Shown: positions 37,859 through 47,960 of the stretch, piece after piece | Layout: each line of letters begins with the position of its first letter | Position numbering within the stretch: the stretch's first letter is position 1 | From: Bradyrhizobium agreste | Lineage (GTDB): Bacteria; Pseudomonadota; Alphaproteobacteria; Rhizobiales; Xanthobacteraceae | Length of the DNA: 64,000 nt | Assembly: GCF_016031625.1 (NCBI RefSeq) | Contig: NZ_JACCHP010000009.1 | Location: 124,001-188,000, forward strand | Reading direction: 5' to 3' | Position numbers and translations under genes: made by a program | The notes under the pieces: generated by a model | The model's input: the letters and a program-made list of their open reading frames with translations, nothing else | What the model was told of the DNA's origin: nothing | Database searches by the model: none

Positions 37859-37944
37859 CGTCATGGCCGGGCTTGTCCCGGCCATCCACGCCCTTCCACG
37901 CAGCACAAAGAACGTGGATGCCCGGGACAAGCCCGGGCATGACG
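37859..37944. repeat. Palindromic intergenic repeat, family C copy 2
   Basis: An 86-base element in the convergent gap between the binding-protein gene and the amidohydrolase gene. It is the near-exact reverse orientation of the 24597 copy: CGTCATGGCCGGGCTTGTCC ... GGGACAAGCCCGGGCATGACG. Confidence 0.82.
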
Positions 37945-37998
37945 GCCTCTGCTGATTTTCAAATTGGACTTTGCTCTGCCAGCAGAGCGGAAGCGCAG

Positions 37999-38850
37999 CT
38001 AGCTGGCCATCGCCAGCCGATAGGCCTGCGCTGCATTCACTCCGAACGCCTTGTCCCGCACACGCGGGCCGAGCCTCGCGAGGCAGGCCTCCAGCGCGGT
38101 CTTGATCTCGCCGTAGCTCCCGGCGAGCAGGCATACGGGCCAGTCCGATCCGAAGATCAGCCTGTCCTCGCCGAAACATTTTGCGGCGTGCGCGACGAAC
38201 GGAAACAGCCGTTCCGCATCCCAGTCGTCCCACACCGCCTCGGTCGCCAATCCCGAGATCTTGCACCAGACATTGCCGCAGGCTGCCAGCGCTGCGATGC
38301 GCTCGGTCCATTCCGCGCTGCCACCTTCGGCAATCGGCGGCTTGGCGGCGTGGTCGAGCACGAAACGGGCGTGCGGAAAGGCCTGGGCGGTGGCGATAGC
38401 CGCGGGCAGCTCGCGGCTGCGGACGAGGAAATCGTAAGCGAGATCGTGGGCGAACACCGCGGTGAGACCGCGCTGGACGTCCTCGCGCAGCAGCCAATCC
38501 GCGTCAAGCTCGTCGTGCACCTGGTGGCGGATGCCGACCAGCTTGTCTCCGCCAGGCAGAGCGCGCAGCCGGTCAAGCGTTTCGCCGAGCGCAGCATCGG
38601 TGAGATCGGCCCAGCCGACCACGCCGACAACCGAGGGCGTCGCAGCCGCGATACGCAGGAACTCCTCGGTCTCCTCCAGCGCGGAGCGGCATTGCACCAC
38701 GATGCTGGCCTCGATGCCGTTCGCCAGTAGCAGCGGCGCGAGGTCGGCCGGGCCGAAGGCACGGCGGATCGGCGCCAGCTCGTCCGCCTCCATCCAGGGA
38801 TAATCGGCGCGCGCCGGATCCCAGAAATGCTGATGGGAATCGACGATCAT
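37999..38850 (-). CDS. Amidohydrolase, L-fuconolactonase-like
   Basis: A 283-residue TIM-barrel metal hydrolase of the amidohydrolase_2 family (COG3618). The N-terminal metal motif D-S-H-Q-H-F-W-D is in place at residues 4-11, the conserved L-D-H-A-A-K-P-P is near 162 and S-D-W-P-V near 234. Family members hydrolyse sugar lactones. It follows the aldo/keto reductase with a 3-base gap, so together they could oxidise an aldose to a lactone and open it. Last gene of the sugar locus. Confidence 0.88.
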   Translation of the reverse strand: MIVDSHQHFWDPARADYPWMEADELAPIRRAFGPADLAPLLLANGIEASIVVQCRSALEETEEFLRIAAATPSVVGVVGWADLTDAALGETLDRLRALPGGDKLVGIRHQVHDELDADWLLREDVQRGLTAVFAHDLAYDFLVRSRELPAAIATAQAFPHARFVLDHAAKPPIAEGGSAEWTERIAALAACGNVWCKISGLATEAVWDDWDAERLFPFVAHAAKCFGEDRLIFGSDWPVCLLAGSYGEIKTALEACLARLGPRVRDKAFGVNAAQAYRLAMAS

Positions 38851-38853
38851 GCC

Positions 38854-39837
38854 TTAAGCTCCGCCCGGCAGAGGCGCGCGCGCATCGACGAGCCTTCGTG
38901 CCCGCAGCTCCTGCCAGAATGCCGGCGGCACCGCCTTTTCGGACATCGCGATGTTGTCGGCGACCTCGGCGGCGTTGCGCGCGCCCATCACGGCGACCGT
39001 CACCGCCGGATGGGCCATGCAGAATTGCAGCGCGGCCGCCTTCAGCTCGGTGGCGTGCCTGCGGCAGAGCTCGTCCAGCTCCAGCGCACGTGCCACGAGC
39101 GCCGCATCGGCATCCTGATAGTTGAATTTCGCGCTCGTCCGCGGATTGGCCAGGATGCCGCTGTTGTAGACGCCGCCGAGCAGGATGCCGATGTTCCTGG
39201 TTTGGCAGAGCGGAAACAGCGCATCAAGCGCGCCCTGGTCGAGCAGCGTGTAGCGGCCGGCAAGCAGGAAGCAATCGACCGGCACGGCTTGCGCGAAACG
39301 AACCAGCATCCCGGACTGGTTCATGCCGGCGCCGATCGCCTTGACAGTGCCCTCCTCGCGCAGGCGCTGGAGCGCGCGGAAGGCGCCGCTGACGGCGTCG
39401 TCGTAATGATCGTCGGGATCGTGGACGAGCAGGACGTCGACGCGGTCGAGGCCGAGGCGCTGCAGGCTCTCCTCCACCGACCGCATCACGCCATCATAGC
39501 TGAAATCGAACACCGGCCGCTCGCGCGGCGTGCCCTTGTAGTGCTCGTCCTCCGGGGCAGCGCCATCCGGTGCGCGCAGCAGGCGGCCGACCTTGGTCGA
39601 GATGACGTAGGAGTCGCGCTTCTGTTGCCGCAGAAAGGCGCCTATCCGCCGCTCCGCGAGGCCGAAGCCGTAGAGCGGGGCAGTGTCGAAGAATCGAACG
39701 CCGAGCGACCAAGCGCGTTCAATCGTCGCTTGCGCATCGGCATCGCTGACGGGTGAGAACAATCCGCCGAGCGGGGCGGAACCGAGGCCGATCGATGTGA
39801 CATCGAGAGCGCCGAGCCGCGACCTTTTCATTCCCAT
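38854..39837 (-). CDS. Aldo/keto reductase (aldose 1-dehydrogenase-like)
   Basis: A 327-residue (beta/alpha)8 NAD(P)-dependent oxidoreductase. The D-T-A-P-L-Y-G motif near residue 50 carries the catalytic Asp and Tyr, S-T-K-V-G near 80 the lysine, and V-D-V-L-L-V-H-D-P-D near 132 the histidine. The group resembles D-threo-aldose/L-fucose dehydrogenase, in line with the lactonase next door. The gene is 98 bases downstream of the sugar-binding protein gene, with a hairpin repeat in between, so it may be a separate or a partly attenuated unit. ATG 39837 follows GGAAGG. Confidence 0.9.
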   Translation of the reverse strand: MGMKRSRLGALDVTSIGLGSAPLGGLFSPVSDADAQATIERAWSLGVRFFDTAPLYGFGLAERRIGAFLRQQKRDSYVISTKVGRLLRAPDGAAPEDEHYKGTPRERPVFDFSYDGVMRSVEESLQRLGLDRVDVLLVHDPDDHYDDAVSGAFRALQRLREEGTVKAIGAGMNQSGMLVRFAQAVPVDCFLLAGRYTLLDQGALDALFPLCQTRNIGILLGGVYNSGILANPRTSAKFNYQDADAALVARALELDELCRRHATELKAAALQFCMAHPAVTVAVMGARNAAEVADNIAMSEKAVPPAFWQELRARRLVDARAPLPGGA

Positions 39838-39872
39838 TGCCTTCCAGCAGTCGTCTTCCAGTCCAAATCATG

Positions 39873-39903
39873 TCTCCCGCTTGCGGAAACCGCAAGCGGG
39901 AGA
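39873..39903. repeat. 14-bp hairpin (family D-like) after the binding-protein gene
   Basis: TCTCCCGCTTGCGG / CCGCAAGCGGGAGA, 14-bp perfect stem with AAA loop, between the sugar-binding protein gene and the aldo/keto reductase gene. No U-tract follows on the minus strand. The sequence CTCCCGCTTGCGG recurs at 32573. Confidence 0.7.
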
Positions 39904-39934
39904 GGCATGCAGAAGCGCGGGGCTGGCAGCGCTC

Positions 39935-40867
39935 CTACTTCAACATCTGCGCGACGTTGTCCTTAGTGACGAGATCGAGGCCGGTGTAGACGATCTCCGG
40001 CACCTTCTCGCCCTTCTTGATGGCGAGCAGCGTGTCCATCGCCTTCTCGCCCATCTCGAACGGACGCTGGCCGACCAGCGCATTGGCATAGCCGTCACGC
40101 AGCAGCTCGAGCTGCATCTTCAGCGTATCGGCGACGACCAGCGTGAACTTGCCGGAATCGATGTCCTTCTTGTTCTTGCTGGCGAAGGCCTTGAAGCCTT
40201 CGGGCGCGAACATCGGCCAGCCGCCGATCGGAACGATGGCGGCGAGATCCGGCGTTGCGGTGCGCATGTCGGTCATCTGCTGGACCGCGAGCGCGGGATC
40301 GTCGTTGCAGAAGCTCGGCGAGCCCGCGACCTCGGTCCATTTCGAGCCCTTCAGCGCCTCGCGCACGCCGTCGACGCGCTCGGCGAGGTTCTTGGCGCCA
40401 GGTCCGCCGGAAACCATCGCGTATTTGCCGCCGTCGGGCCGCAATTTCAGCAATTCCTTGCCGAGGGCGAGACCGAACTCCTTGTTGTTGGTGCCGATAT
40501 AGGCGATGCGCTTGGAGCCCGGCGCGTCGGCATCGAAGGTGATGACGGGAATGCCGGCAGCAGTCGCGGCCTCGATCGACTTGGTCATGGCCGCGACGTC
40601 CGCGACCGAGATGGCGAGACCATCGACCTTCTGCGTGATGAAGTCCTGAATGATCTGGGCCTGGGTCGCCGGCTCATGCTCGACCGGCCCCTTATAGATG
40701 CATTCGATGTTGCCGAGCTCCTTGGCGCGCTTCAGGCAGCCGTCGCGCGCAAAGTCGAAGAACGGATTGTTCATCGCCTTCGGCACGATGACGAAGCGGT
40801 AGTTCGCAGCGAATGCCGGCGTCGCCATCATCGCAACCGCGATACCGGCTAGAAGCAGTTTCCTCAT
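39935..40867 (-). CDS. Sugar ABC transporter substrate-binding protein
   Basis: A 310-residue periplasmic receptor of the ribose/galactose-type family (Peripla_BP_4). The signal peptide M-R-K-L-L-L-A-G-I-A is followed by cleavage at A-F-A-A (about residue 20). The mature start F-V-I-V-P-K-A-M-N-N-P-F-F and the Q-K-V-D-G-L-A-I-S hinge segment are typical for pentose/hexose receptors. ATG 40867 follows GGAGGAGA. It is the last importer gene, after the ATPase and permease, which is an uncommon order because receptors are usually first and most abundant. Confidence 0.92.
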   Translation of the reverse strand: MRKLLLAGIAVAMMATPAFAANYRFVIVPKAMNNPFFDFARDGCLKRAKELGNIECIYKGPVEHEPATQAQIIQDFITQKVDGLAISVADVAAMTKSIEAATAAGIPVITFDADAPGSKRIAYIGTNNKEFGLALGKELLKLRPDGGKYAMVSGGPGAKNLAERVDGVREALKGSKWTEVAGSPSFCNDDPALAVQQMTDMRTATPDLAAIVPIGGWPMFAPEGFKAFASKNKKDIDSGKFTLVVADTLKMQLELLRDGYANALVGQRPFEMGEKAMDTLLAIKKGEKVPEIVYTGLDLVTKDNVAQMLK

Positions 40868-40889
40868 TGTCTCCTCCACTCTTGTTGGT

Positions 40890-40926
40890 GCCTATCCCCT
40901 CGAAAGCCCCCGGGAAGCGGATAGGC
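40890..40926 (-). other. Intercistronic hairpin before the sugar receptor gene
   Basis: GCCTATCC (40890-40897) and GGATAGGC (40919-40926) form an 8-bp stem around a GC-rich loop in the 93-base gap between the permease stop and the receptor start. It may mark a processing site that keeps the receptor message more stable than the rest of the operon. Confidence 0.55.
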
Positions 40927-40960
40927 GGCGTTTTCCTTGCCTTCCCGAGATGTCTTCATT

Positions 40961-42030
40961 TCAGGTCATCCGCGAGCGGACGCGGTCGACCAGCACAGCC
41001 AGAATGATGATCACGCCGACCAGCGCCTGCTGCCAGTACGAGCTGACCTGGGCCAGCACGAGGCCGTTGCGGATCACCTCCAAAAGCACGCAGCCGACGA
41101 TGGCCCCGAGCGGACCGCCGATGCCCCCGGCGAGATTGGCACCGCCGATCACGGCCGCCGCGATCACGTTGAGCTCGTAGGAGGTCGCCATGTTGGCCGG
41201 CGCCGATCCGAGCCAGCCGGAGATGATGATGCCCTGCAGGCCCGCGGCGAGCGCGCAGATCACGTAGACCTCGATCTTCACACGCACCACCGGAATGCCG
41301 GTGAGCTCGGCCGCCTTCTCGTTGCCGCCGAGCGCAAAGACGTGGCGGCCGAACGAGGTATGGTGCAGGATCACCGCCATCGTCAGCGCCAGGATCACGA
41401 GATAGATGAACGGCGCCGGCACGCCGAGCACGTCACCGGAGGTGAGCGCATAGAAATAATCGGCATCCGGCCCGCCGGGGAAGCTGCCGCGTCCGTTGGA
41501 GACGACATAGCCGAGCCCGCGCACGATCGAGAGCATGCCGAGCGTGGTGACGAAGGGCGACAGGCCGAGCACCGCGATGCAGAAGCCATTGAAGAGGCCG
41601 GCAATCAGCGCGACGCCGAGGCCGGCGAGGATCGAGATGAGCAGGATCAGCCCCGGAACATTGGCGAGCACCGTCTTGCCGTCGGCGGCCATGTGCACCA
41701 GCGGCGAGCCCGGCGCCGACAGCTCGGTCATCACCATTGAGGTGATCATGGCGGAGAAGCACATCATCGAGCCGACCGACAGGTCGATGCCGCCGGTGAT
41801 GATCACGAAGGTGACGCCGAGCGTCGCGATGGCGATGAAGGAAAAGTTCTTCGCCACGTTCTGCATGTTGCCCTGGCTGAAGAAGTACGGGCTGGCGAAA
41901 TGCATGATCACCAGCAGCACCGCCAGCGCGAGCAGGACATAGCCGGTCTGCGAGGCGAAGATGCCGCGCTGCCACCATCTGATCTTGCCGACATTGGTGA
42001 AGCTGATCGGGGATTCCATGGGCATGGCCA

Positions 42031-42031
<1 letters not shown>
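40961..42031 (-). CDS. Sugar ABC transporter permease
   Basis: A 356-residue inner-membrane permease of the ribose-type family (BPD_transp_2) with about nine or ten hydrophobic segments and the G-G-I-D-L-S-V-G-S-M motif near residue 80 typical of RbsC/XylH-type permeases. ATG 42031 overlaps the ATPase stop by one base (TGATG). It pairs with the ATPase and receptor encoded on either side to import a pentose or hexose. Confidence 0.93.
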
Positions 42032-42789
<758 letters not shown>

Positions 42790-42802
42790 CAACGGTGTTT
42801 CC

Positions 42803-44125
42803 TCAGACATAGCGGTTGACCAGGGATTCCAGATATTCCTGCCGGCCCGAGCGCGGCTGCGGGTCGAAGCCGGGAGACATCGCGCGGTCGGCGAGATCGG
42901 CGAGCGAGCGCTGGCCGCCGAGAATGGCGCGGCCCTCTGGCCCCGCCCAGCCCTCGTAGCGTTTTGCCAGCGGCGCGCTCAGCGCCCCGGCGTCGAGCAT
43001 GTCGGCGGCGGCGAGGAAGGCGCGCGCGCAGGCATCCATCGAGCCGACATGGGCATGGATGAGATCATCGGGATCGATCGACTGGCGGCGGATCTTGGCA
43101 TCGAAATTGAGCCCGCCCGTGGTGAAGCCGCCGCGGTTCAGGATCTCGTGAAACACCAGCGCCAGCTCCGGCACGTTCATCGCGAACTGGTCGGTGTCCC
43201 AGCCGAGCAGATCGTCGCCGCGATTGATGTCGAGCGAGCCGAACACGCCGAGCGCCTCGGCCAGCGCGACCTCGTGATGGAAGGAATGGCCGGCGAGGAT
43301 GGCGTGATTCTGCTCGATGTTGAGCTTGACGTCCTTGAGCAAGTCATAGCGTTCGAGGAAGCCGTAGCAGGTGGCGACGTCGAAATCATATTGGTGCTTG
43401 GTTGGCTCCTTGGGCTTGGGCTCGATCAGGAGCGGGCCCTTGAAGCCGATTTTGTGCTTGTGCTCGACGACGAGCGAGACGAAGCGGCCGAGCTGGTCGA
43501 GTTCGCGCTTGAGATCGGTGTTGAGCAGCGTCTCGTAGCCCTCGCGTCCGCCCCACAGCACGTAGTTCTGCCCGCCGAGCCGGTGCGTCACCTCCAGCGC
43601 GGCGCGGACCTGGCCGGCGGCATAGGTGAAGATATCAGGGTCCGGATTGGTGGCCGCGCCCGCCATGTAGCGGCGGTGCGTGAACAGGTTCGCAGTGCCC
43701 CAGAGCAGGCGAATCTTGCTCGATGCCATCTTCTGCTCGAACAGATCGGCGATGGCATTGAGGTTGGCGACGGACTCGGCGAGCGAGCTGCCTTCCGGCG
43801 CCGCATCGACGTCGTGAAAGGTGAAGAAGGGAACGTCCAAGAGGCGGAACAGCTCGAAGGCGACATCGGCCTTGGCGCGGGCCATCGCCATCGCGTCGGT
43901 GCCGTGGTGCCAAGGCCGCAGGAACGTCTCGCCGCCGAAGGGATCGCCGCCCGGCCAGCAGAACGAATGCCAATAGCAGACCGCAAAGCGCAAGTGATCC
44001 TCGAGCCGGCGGCCATGCACCAGGCGGTCCTTGTCGTACCAGCGGAAGACGGGCGCGCCTTCGGCCTCCTTGCCGCCGAAGGCGACGGGTGCACTTGCAT
44101 CGAAGAATTTGGCTGGCGCGTTCAC
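42803..44125 (-). CDS. xylA: Xylose isomerase
   Basis: A 440-residue TIM-barrel isomerase that converts D-xylose to D-xylulose. Class II features are visible: [11 protein letters not shown] near residue 53, the catalytic F-H-D-V-D near 102, W-G-G-R-E-G-Y-E near 190 and the metal ligands in L-N-I-E-Q-N-H and D-I-N-R-G-D. It begins with GTG at 44125 directly after the xylB stop, with AAGGAG about ten bases before. Located between xylB and the importer genes. Confidence 0.96.
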   Translation of the reverse strand: MNAPAKFFDASAPVAFGGKEAEGAPVFRWYDKDRLVHGRRLEDHLRFAVCYWHSFCWPGGDPFGGETFLRPWHHGTDAMAMARAKADVAFELFRLLDVPFFTFHDVDAAPEGSSLAESVANLNAIADLFEQKMASSKIRLLWGTANLFTHRRYMAGAATNPDPDIFTYAAGQVRAALEVTHRLGGQNYVLWGGREGYETLLNTDLKRELDQLGRFVSLVVEHKHKIGFKGPLLIEPKPKEPTKHQYDFDVATCYGFLERYDLLKDVKLNIEQNHAILAGHSFHHEVALAEALGVFGSLDINRGDDLLGWDTDQFAMNVPELALVFHEILNRGGFTTGGLNFDAKIRRQSIDPDDLIHAHVGSMDACARAFLAAADMLDAGALSAPLAKRYEGWAGPEGRAILGGQRSLADLADRAMSPGFDPQPRSGRQEYLESLVNRYV

Positions 44126-45580
44126 TTAAAGAGACTCCTTCAATGCGGGATAGAGCGTGCGCCATCGCCGATAGGCCTCATCATAGGCCGCAGCGACGGA
44201 CGGGCGGGGTGTGAAGCTTGCGAGCCGCCGCGGGCGCGTGCAGACCTCCGCGGGGTCCTCGCCTGTTACGGCGAGCCGGCCGAGCCGCGCTGCGCCGAGC
44301 GCGGCGCCCACCTCGCCTTCCTCGACGCGATGGACGGGCATGCCGAGCACGTCGGCGCAGATCTGCGCCCACAGCGGCGAGCGCGAGCCGCCGCCGACGA
44401 GATCGACCTCAGTGATCGGCCCGCTGGCTGCGCTCAGCGCCGCCAGATTGTCACGCGCGGCAAAGGCGACGCCTTCGAGCACGGCCTGCACAATCTCCGA
44501 GCGCCCGGTCGCGCCGCGCAGGCCGACGAAGGCGCCGCTGGCGGCGGCGTCGTTGTGCGGGGTGCGCTCGCCGTCGAGATAGGGGAGGAACTGGACCGGG
44601 CCCGGTGCATCGACGCGCTCGCCGAGCGGCGCCAGGAGCGCTGCGGCCGGCGTCTCCATCACCCCGGCGAGCCAGGCGAGCGAGGCTGCGGCCGACAGCA
44701 TCACGCCCATCTGATGCCAGAGGCCGGGAAGCGCGTGACAGAAGGCATGCACGGCCGAAGCCGGCGCCGGCGCGAAGCGATCCGTGACGCGGAACAGGAC
44801 GCCCGACGTTCCCAGCGACAGGAAGGCATCGCTAGGTGCGATGGCGCCGAGCCCGATCGCGCTGGCCGCATTGTCACCGGCGCCGCCCGCGACCACGACA
44901 TTTTTCGCCATGCCCCAGCGCTGCGCGTATTCGGGCGCGAGCACCGCACTCACCGCACTGCCCTCGACGAGACGCGGCATGTGGTGCAGATCGAGCCCGG
45001 TGGCATGCAGCAGCAGCGCGGACCAGCGGCGCAGGCCGACGTCGAGCCACAGCGTGCCTGATGCGTCCGACATGTCCTCGACCATCTCGCCGGTGAGGCG
45101 ATAGCGGACATAGGCCTTCGGCAGCAGCACCTTTGCCACGCGATCGAAGATCTTCGGCTCGTGCCGTGCCACCCAGAGCAGCTTCGGCGCGGTGAAGCCC
45201 GGCATCGCGAGATTGCCGGCGATCGCGTGCAGCGAGGGACAGCGCCGCTCCAGCGCCGCGCATTCGGCCTGCGAGCGGCCGTCGTTCCAGAGGATGGCCG
45301 GACGCAGCGGCCGGCCGTCCTCGCCAAGCAGCGTCGCGCCGTGCATCTGACCGGACAGCCCGATGCCGCGCACCTGCGCGACCTCGTGCGGATGGCGCGC
45401 GGCGAGATCGTCGACGGCGCCGACGGCCGCATCGACCCAGGCGTCGGGATCCTGCTCGGACCACAGCGGCGCCGGGTGCGACAGCGCAAGCTCGCGCGTC
45501 GCCGTCGCGGTCACCGCGCCGGCTTCGCTTACGAGCACCGCTTTCACACCGGACGTGCCGATGTCGATCCCGAGATACAA
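44126..45580 (-). CDS. xylB: Xylulokinase
   Basis: A 484-residue FGGY-family kinase that phosphorylates D-xylulose with ATP. The N-terminus L-G-I-D-I-G-T-S-G-V-K is the first phosphate-binding loop, and G-L-S-G-Q-M-H-G near residue 75 and G-G-G-S-R-S-P-L-W near 400 are typical. The start is a TTG at 45580 with GGGAGGACGA in front; the longer frame upstream has no ribosome site and no similarity. Together with xylA it brings xylose into the pentose phosphate pathway. Confidence 0.95.
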   Translation of the reverse strand: MYLGIDIGTSGVKAVLVSEAGAVTATATRELALSHPAPLWSEQDPDAWVDAAVGAVDDLAARHPHEVAQVRGIGLSGQMHGATLLGEDGRPLRPAILWNDGRSQAECAALERRCPSLHAIAGNLAMPGFTAPKLLWVARHEPKIFDRVAKVLLPKAYVRYRLTGEMVEDMSDASGTLWLDVGLRRWSALLLHATGLDLHHMPRLVEGSAVSAVLAPEYAQRWGMAKNVVVAGGAGDNAASAIGLGAIAPSDAFLSLGTSGVLFRVTDRFAPAPASAVHAFCHALPGLWHQMGVMLSAAASLAWLAGVMETPAAALLAPLGERVDAPGPVQFLPYLDGERTPHNDAAASGAFVGLRGATGRSEIVQAVLEGVAFAARDNLAALSAASGPITEVDLVGGGSRSPLWAQICADVLGMPVHRVEEGEVGAALGAARLGRLAVTGEDPAEVCTRPRRLASFTPRPSVAAAYDEAYRRWRTLYPALKESL

Positions 45581-45664
45581 ATCGTCCTCCCTTTCACCTG
45601 CCGCGGGAGAGCGATCTTGCGTCGCTTTTCCCCGCTGGCGGCCTGTTGCCAAATCCACCTGCCG

Positions 45665-46723
45665 CTAGGGCAGATTGTCCCGCATCACGATGTCGATCCT
45701 GATCTTCTCCTGTTCGCTCAAGATCGGCTCGCCGCGGGCGAGCGCGAGCAGCACGCGGACGGCCGCGCGCGCTTCATGTCCGGGGTTCTGCGAGATCGCG
45801 GCATCCATCACGCCCTGCAGCAGCAATCGCCGCGTCAGCGCGGTGACGTCGTGCCCGACGAACACCACCTGCTTGTCGCGCCCGGCCGCGCCAGAGGCCT
45901 TGTCGTTGAGCGCTTTGGCGACGCCCTGGGTGCCGGCGCCGACGTTGTAGAGGCCGACGATGTCGGCATGCTTGCCGAGCAGCCGCGCCAGCAGCTGCTC
46001 CGAACGGTCGTCCTCGTCCCGCCCTTCCAGCACCGGCAGCACGCTGAGATCGGGGAATTCGGTCGCCATCACCTGGTTGAAGCCGAAGATGCGCTCGGCA
46101 TGGTCGCGCAGCCCCTGCGAGCCGGCAACGATCGCGACCTTGCCGGACCTCTGGCCGACCAAGCGCCCGACCAGCGCGCCGGCGGTGCGGCCCGCAGCGA
46201 TGTTGTCGATGCCGACATAATGGTGGCGGCGCGAGGACGGCACGTCCGAGACCAGCGTCACGACCTTGGTGCCGGCATCGACGAGGTCGTTGATGGCGGC
46301 GCGGACGCTCGGATGGTCCAGCGCCACCACGGCGACGCCGTCATAGTCGCCCGACAGCGCCTCGAGCGAGGCCGCGAGCGCGGCTGGCTCGAACACGTCG
46401 GTTGCGATCATCTCGACATTGAGGCGGCGGGCCGACAGCCAGGCCGCCATCTCGCCGAGATAGGCCTCGATCTGCTGCATGAACGGGTTCGGCCCCGACG
46501 GCATCACGAAGGCGAAGCGGCGGGCGCGGCCGCGCGCGAGCTCGGCGGCGGCCACATGCGGCTGGAACGAATTGCGCGCAATGGCGTCCTTGACGCGCCG
46601 GACCGTATCCGGGCGGACCCCCGGCCGGTTGTGCAGCACGCGGTCGACCGTGGCGAGGCTGACACCGGCCTCGCGGGCGATGTCCTTCAGCGTCAGCACA
46701 GTCGGGCTCAGGGTCTCGGCCAT
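45665..46723 (-). CDS. LacI family regulator of the sugar operon
   Basis: A 352-residue repressor with the N-terminal LacI helix-turn-helix and hinge (T-L-K-D-I-A-R-E-A-G-V-S-L-A-T-V-D-R-V-L near residues 11-30) and a periplasmic-binding-protein-like effector domain, which responds to a sugar. It is the first gene of the locus, transcribed in the same direction, 84 bases before xylB, and so probably regulates the operon it belongs to. The effector is unknown but is likely xylose or a related sugar. Confidence 0.93.
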   Translation of the reverse strand: MAETLSPTVLTLKDIAREAGVSLATVDRVLHNRPGVRPDTVRRVKDAIARNSFQPHVAAAELARGRARRFAFVMPSGPNPFMQQIEAYLGEMAAWLSARRLNVEMIATDVFEPAALAASLEALSGDYDGVAVVALDHPSVRAAINDLVDAGTKVVTLVSDVPSSRRHHYVGIDNIAAGRTAGALVGRLVGQRSGKVAIVAGSQGLRDHAERIFGFNQVMATEFPDLSVLPVLEGRDEDDRSEQLLARLLGKHADIVGLYNVGAGTQGVAKALNDKASGAAGRDKQVVFVGHDVTALTRRLLLQGVMDAAISQNPGHEARAAVRVLLALARGEPILSEQEKIRIDIVMRDNLP

Positions 46724-46759
46724 GGCTGAAGGCTAGCAGAGGTGTTTTGAGGTACGCAA

Positions 46760-46772
46760 CTCATTTAATGAG
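46760..46772. promoter_or_regulatory. Candidate LacI-type operator upstream of the regulator gene
   Basis: CTCATTTAATGAG, a 13-base perfect palindrome, located 37-49 bases upstream of the LacI start and before the DUF1003 gene. It lies where the divergent promoters should be. Position and symmetry suggest a repressor site; LacI-type sites usually have a CG centre, which this one lacks. Confidence 0.4.
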
Positions 46773-46833
46773 GGGGTAGGTCTTTTTGCGTCGTGGCCGA
46801 GGAACAGCTCCCCGAGCGGACCGTTGCCGGGGC

Positions 46834-47361
46834 GTGCGTAACGACATCACCCATGAGCCCGGCGAGGGGCTGAGCCCGACGCTCGAGCGCAACATCCAGG
46901 CGCTGGTCGCGCGGCGGCGCCGCGAGCAGCAGGCGGCTAGCGGCCAGGACAAGCTCGCCGACGCGATCACGGCCTTCACCGGCAGCATGATCTTCGTCTA
47001 CCTGCACCTCGCCGTGTTCGGGTTCTGGATCATCGCCAACCTGCATTGGATTCCGGGGCTTCCGGCCTGGGACGAGAGCTTCGTCGTGCTGGCGATGATC
47101 GCCTCGGTGGAGGCGATCTTCCTCTCCACCTTCGTGCTGATCTCGCAGAACCGCATGACCGCGGCAGCCGACAAGCGCGCCGATCTCGATCTCCAGATCA
47201 GCCTGCTCGCCGAGCACGAGCTGACCAAGGTGGCCCACCTGCTCACCCAGGTCGCCGAGCGGCTCGATGTCAAGCCGGACGCGAAGCGCGACCTGGAGGA
47301 AGCGGCCCGGGACATCGCCCCCGAGCGCGTGCTCGACAAGATCGAGGAGACGCGCTCGTAA
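46834..47361 (+). CDS. DUF1003 family membrane protein
   Basis: A 175-residue protein with a helical N-terminus (N-I-Q-A-L-V-A-R-R-R-R-E-Q), two membrane segments at about residues 48-66 and 82-105, and a charged C-terminal helix. It shows the DUF1003 pattern F-W-I-I-A-N ... F-V-L-I-S-Q-N-R-M. The function is unknown. Start set at GTG 46834; a TTG at 46786 is possible but its extra residues look non-coding. Its stop lies within the repeat that separates it from the convergent GNAT gene. Confidence 0.85.
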   Translation: MRNDITHEPGEGLSPTLERNIQALVARRRREQQAASGQDKLADAITAFTGSMIFVYLHLAVFGFWIIANLHWIPGLPAWDESFVVLAMIASVEAIFLSTFVLISQNRMTAAADKRADLDLQISLLAEHELTKVAHLLTQVAERLDVKPDAKRDLEEAARDIAPERVLDKIEETRS

Positions 47362-47461
47362 AGCGCGATGCGATTAGGATGAATCGTCATCGCGCTTTAC
47401 GTTGTTGTTTGAGCATGATCTTTTCGGAAAACCGCTTCACACTTTTCCGGATCATGCTCTA
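47358..47461. repeat. Palindromic intergenic repeat, family G
   Basis: A 104-base element with two hairpins: AAAGCGCGATG...CATCGCGCTTT (47360-47398) and GAGCATGATC...GATCATGCTC (47411-47459) with inner TTTTCGGAAAACCGCTTC. From memory it is among the most frequent repeats in Bradyrhizobium and relatives. It is all that separates the convergent DUF1003 and GNAT genes. Confidence 0.85.
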
Positions 47462-47462
47462 G

Positions 47463-47951
47463 CTATCGCCGCTCTGGCGCCGACAGGTCGAGCGTCAGGA
47501 ACAAGCTGTTGGGATCCTCGACATAACCCTCGAACGGGCTACAGGCGACGAAACCGTGCGCGAAATAGAGTGCGTGCGCCGGCTTGAAATAGTCCCACGA
47601 GCCGGTCTCGAGGCTGAGCCGCGTCAGGCCGCGCGCACGGGCCTCCGTGATGACGTGACGCAGCATCTGGCCGCCATAGCCGCGCCGGCGCGCGGTCTGC
47701 AGCGTGTGCATCGACTTGACCTCGCCATGGCTCGCCGAAAGCGTCTTCAGCGCACCGGTCGCGACCAGCGTCTCGCCGTCCCAGCCGGTCCAGAACGCGA
47801 CCTCGGGTGCACGCAAGCCCGCGAGATCAAGCGCATGGGCGCTGCCCCGCGCCGTCTGCGCCCGCGCGGTCGTGACGTGGTGATCGAGCAGCGCGACGAC
47901 GCGCGGATCGTAGGTGTCGCCGGTGCGGATCTGCATCGTGCTCGTCTCCAT
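47463..47951 (-). CDS. GNAT family N-acetyltransferase
   Basis: A 162-residue acetyltransferase with the acetyl-CoA-binding motif T-A-R-R-R-G-Y-G-G-Q near residues 85-94 and the conserved helix after it. The C-terminal part (L-E-T-G-S ... A-L-Y-F-A-H-G-F) is as in YjgM/PhnO-like small-molecule acetyltransferases. Substrate unknown. ATG 47951 follows GAGGGCAGGG. It is 9 bases after the XRE/cupin gene, so the two likely form one operon, and the regulator may control or sense the acetyltransferase's substrate. Confidence 0.9.
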   Translation of the reverse strand: METSTMQIRTGDTYDPRVVALLDHHVTTARAQTARGSAHALDLAGLRAPEVAFWTGWDGETLVATGALKTLSASHGEVKSMHTLQTARRRGYGGQMLRHVITEARARGLTRLSLETGSWDYFKPAHALYFAHGFVACSPFEGYVEDPNSLFLTLDLSAPERR

Positions 47952-47960
47952 GCCCTGCCC

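Noticed and set aside
39873..39903. A Rho-independent terminator after the sugar-binding protein gene
   Set aside because: The stem is perfect but there is no U-tract on the minus strand, and the same stem sequence recurs as a dispersed repeat, so it is listed as a repeat.
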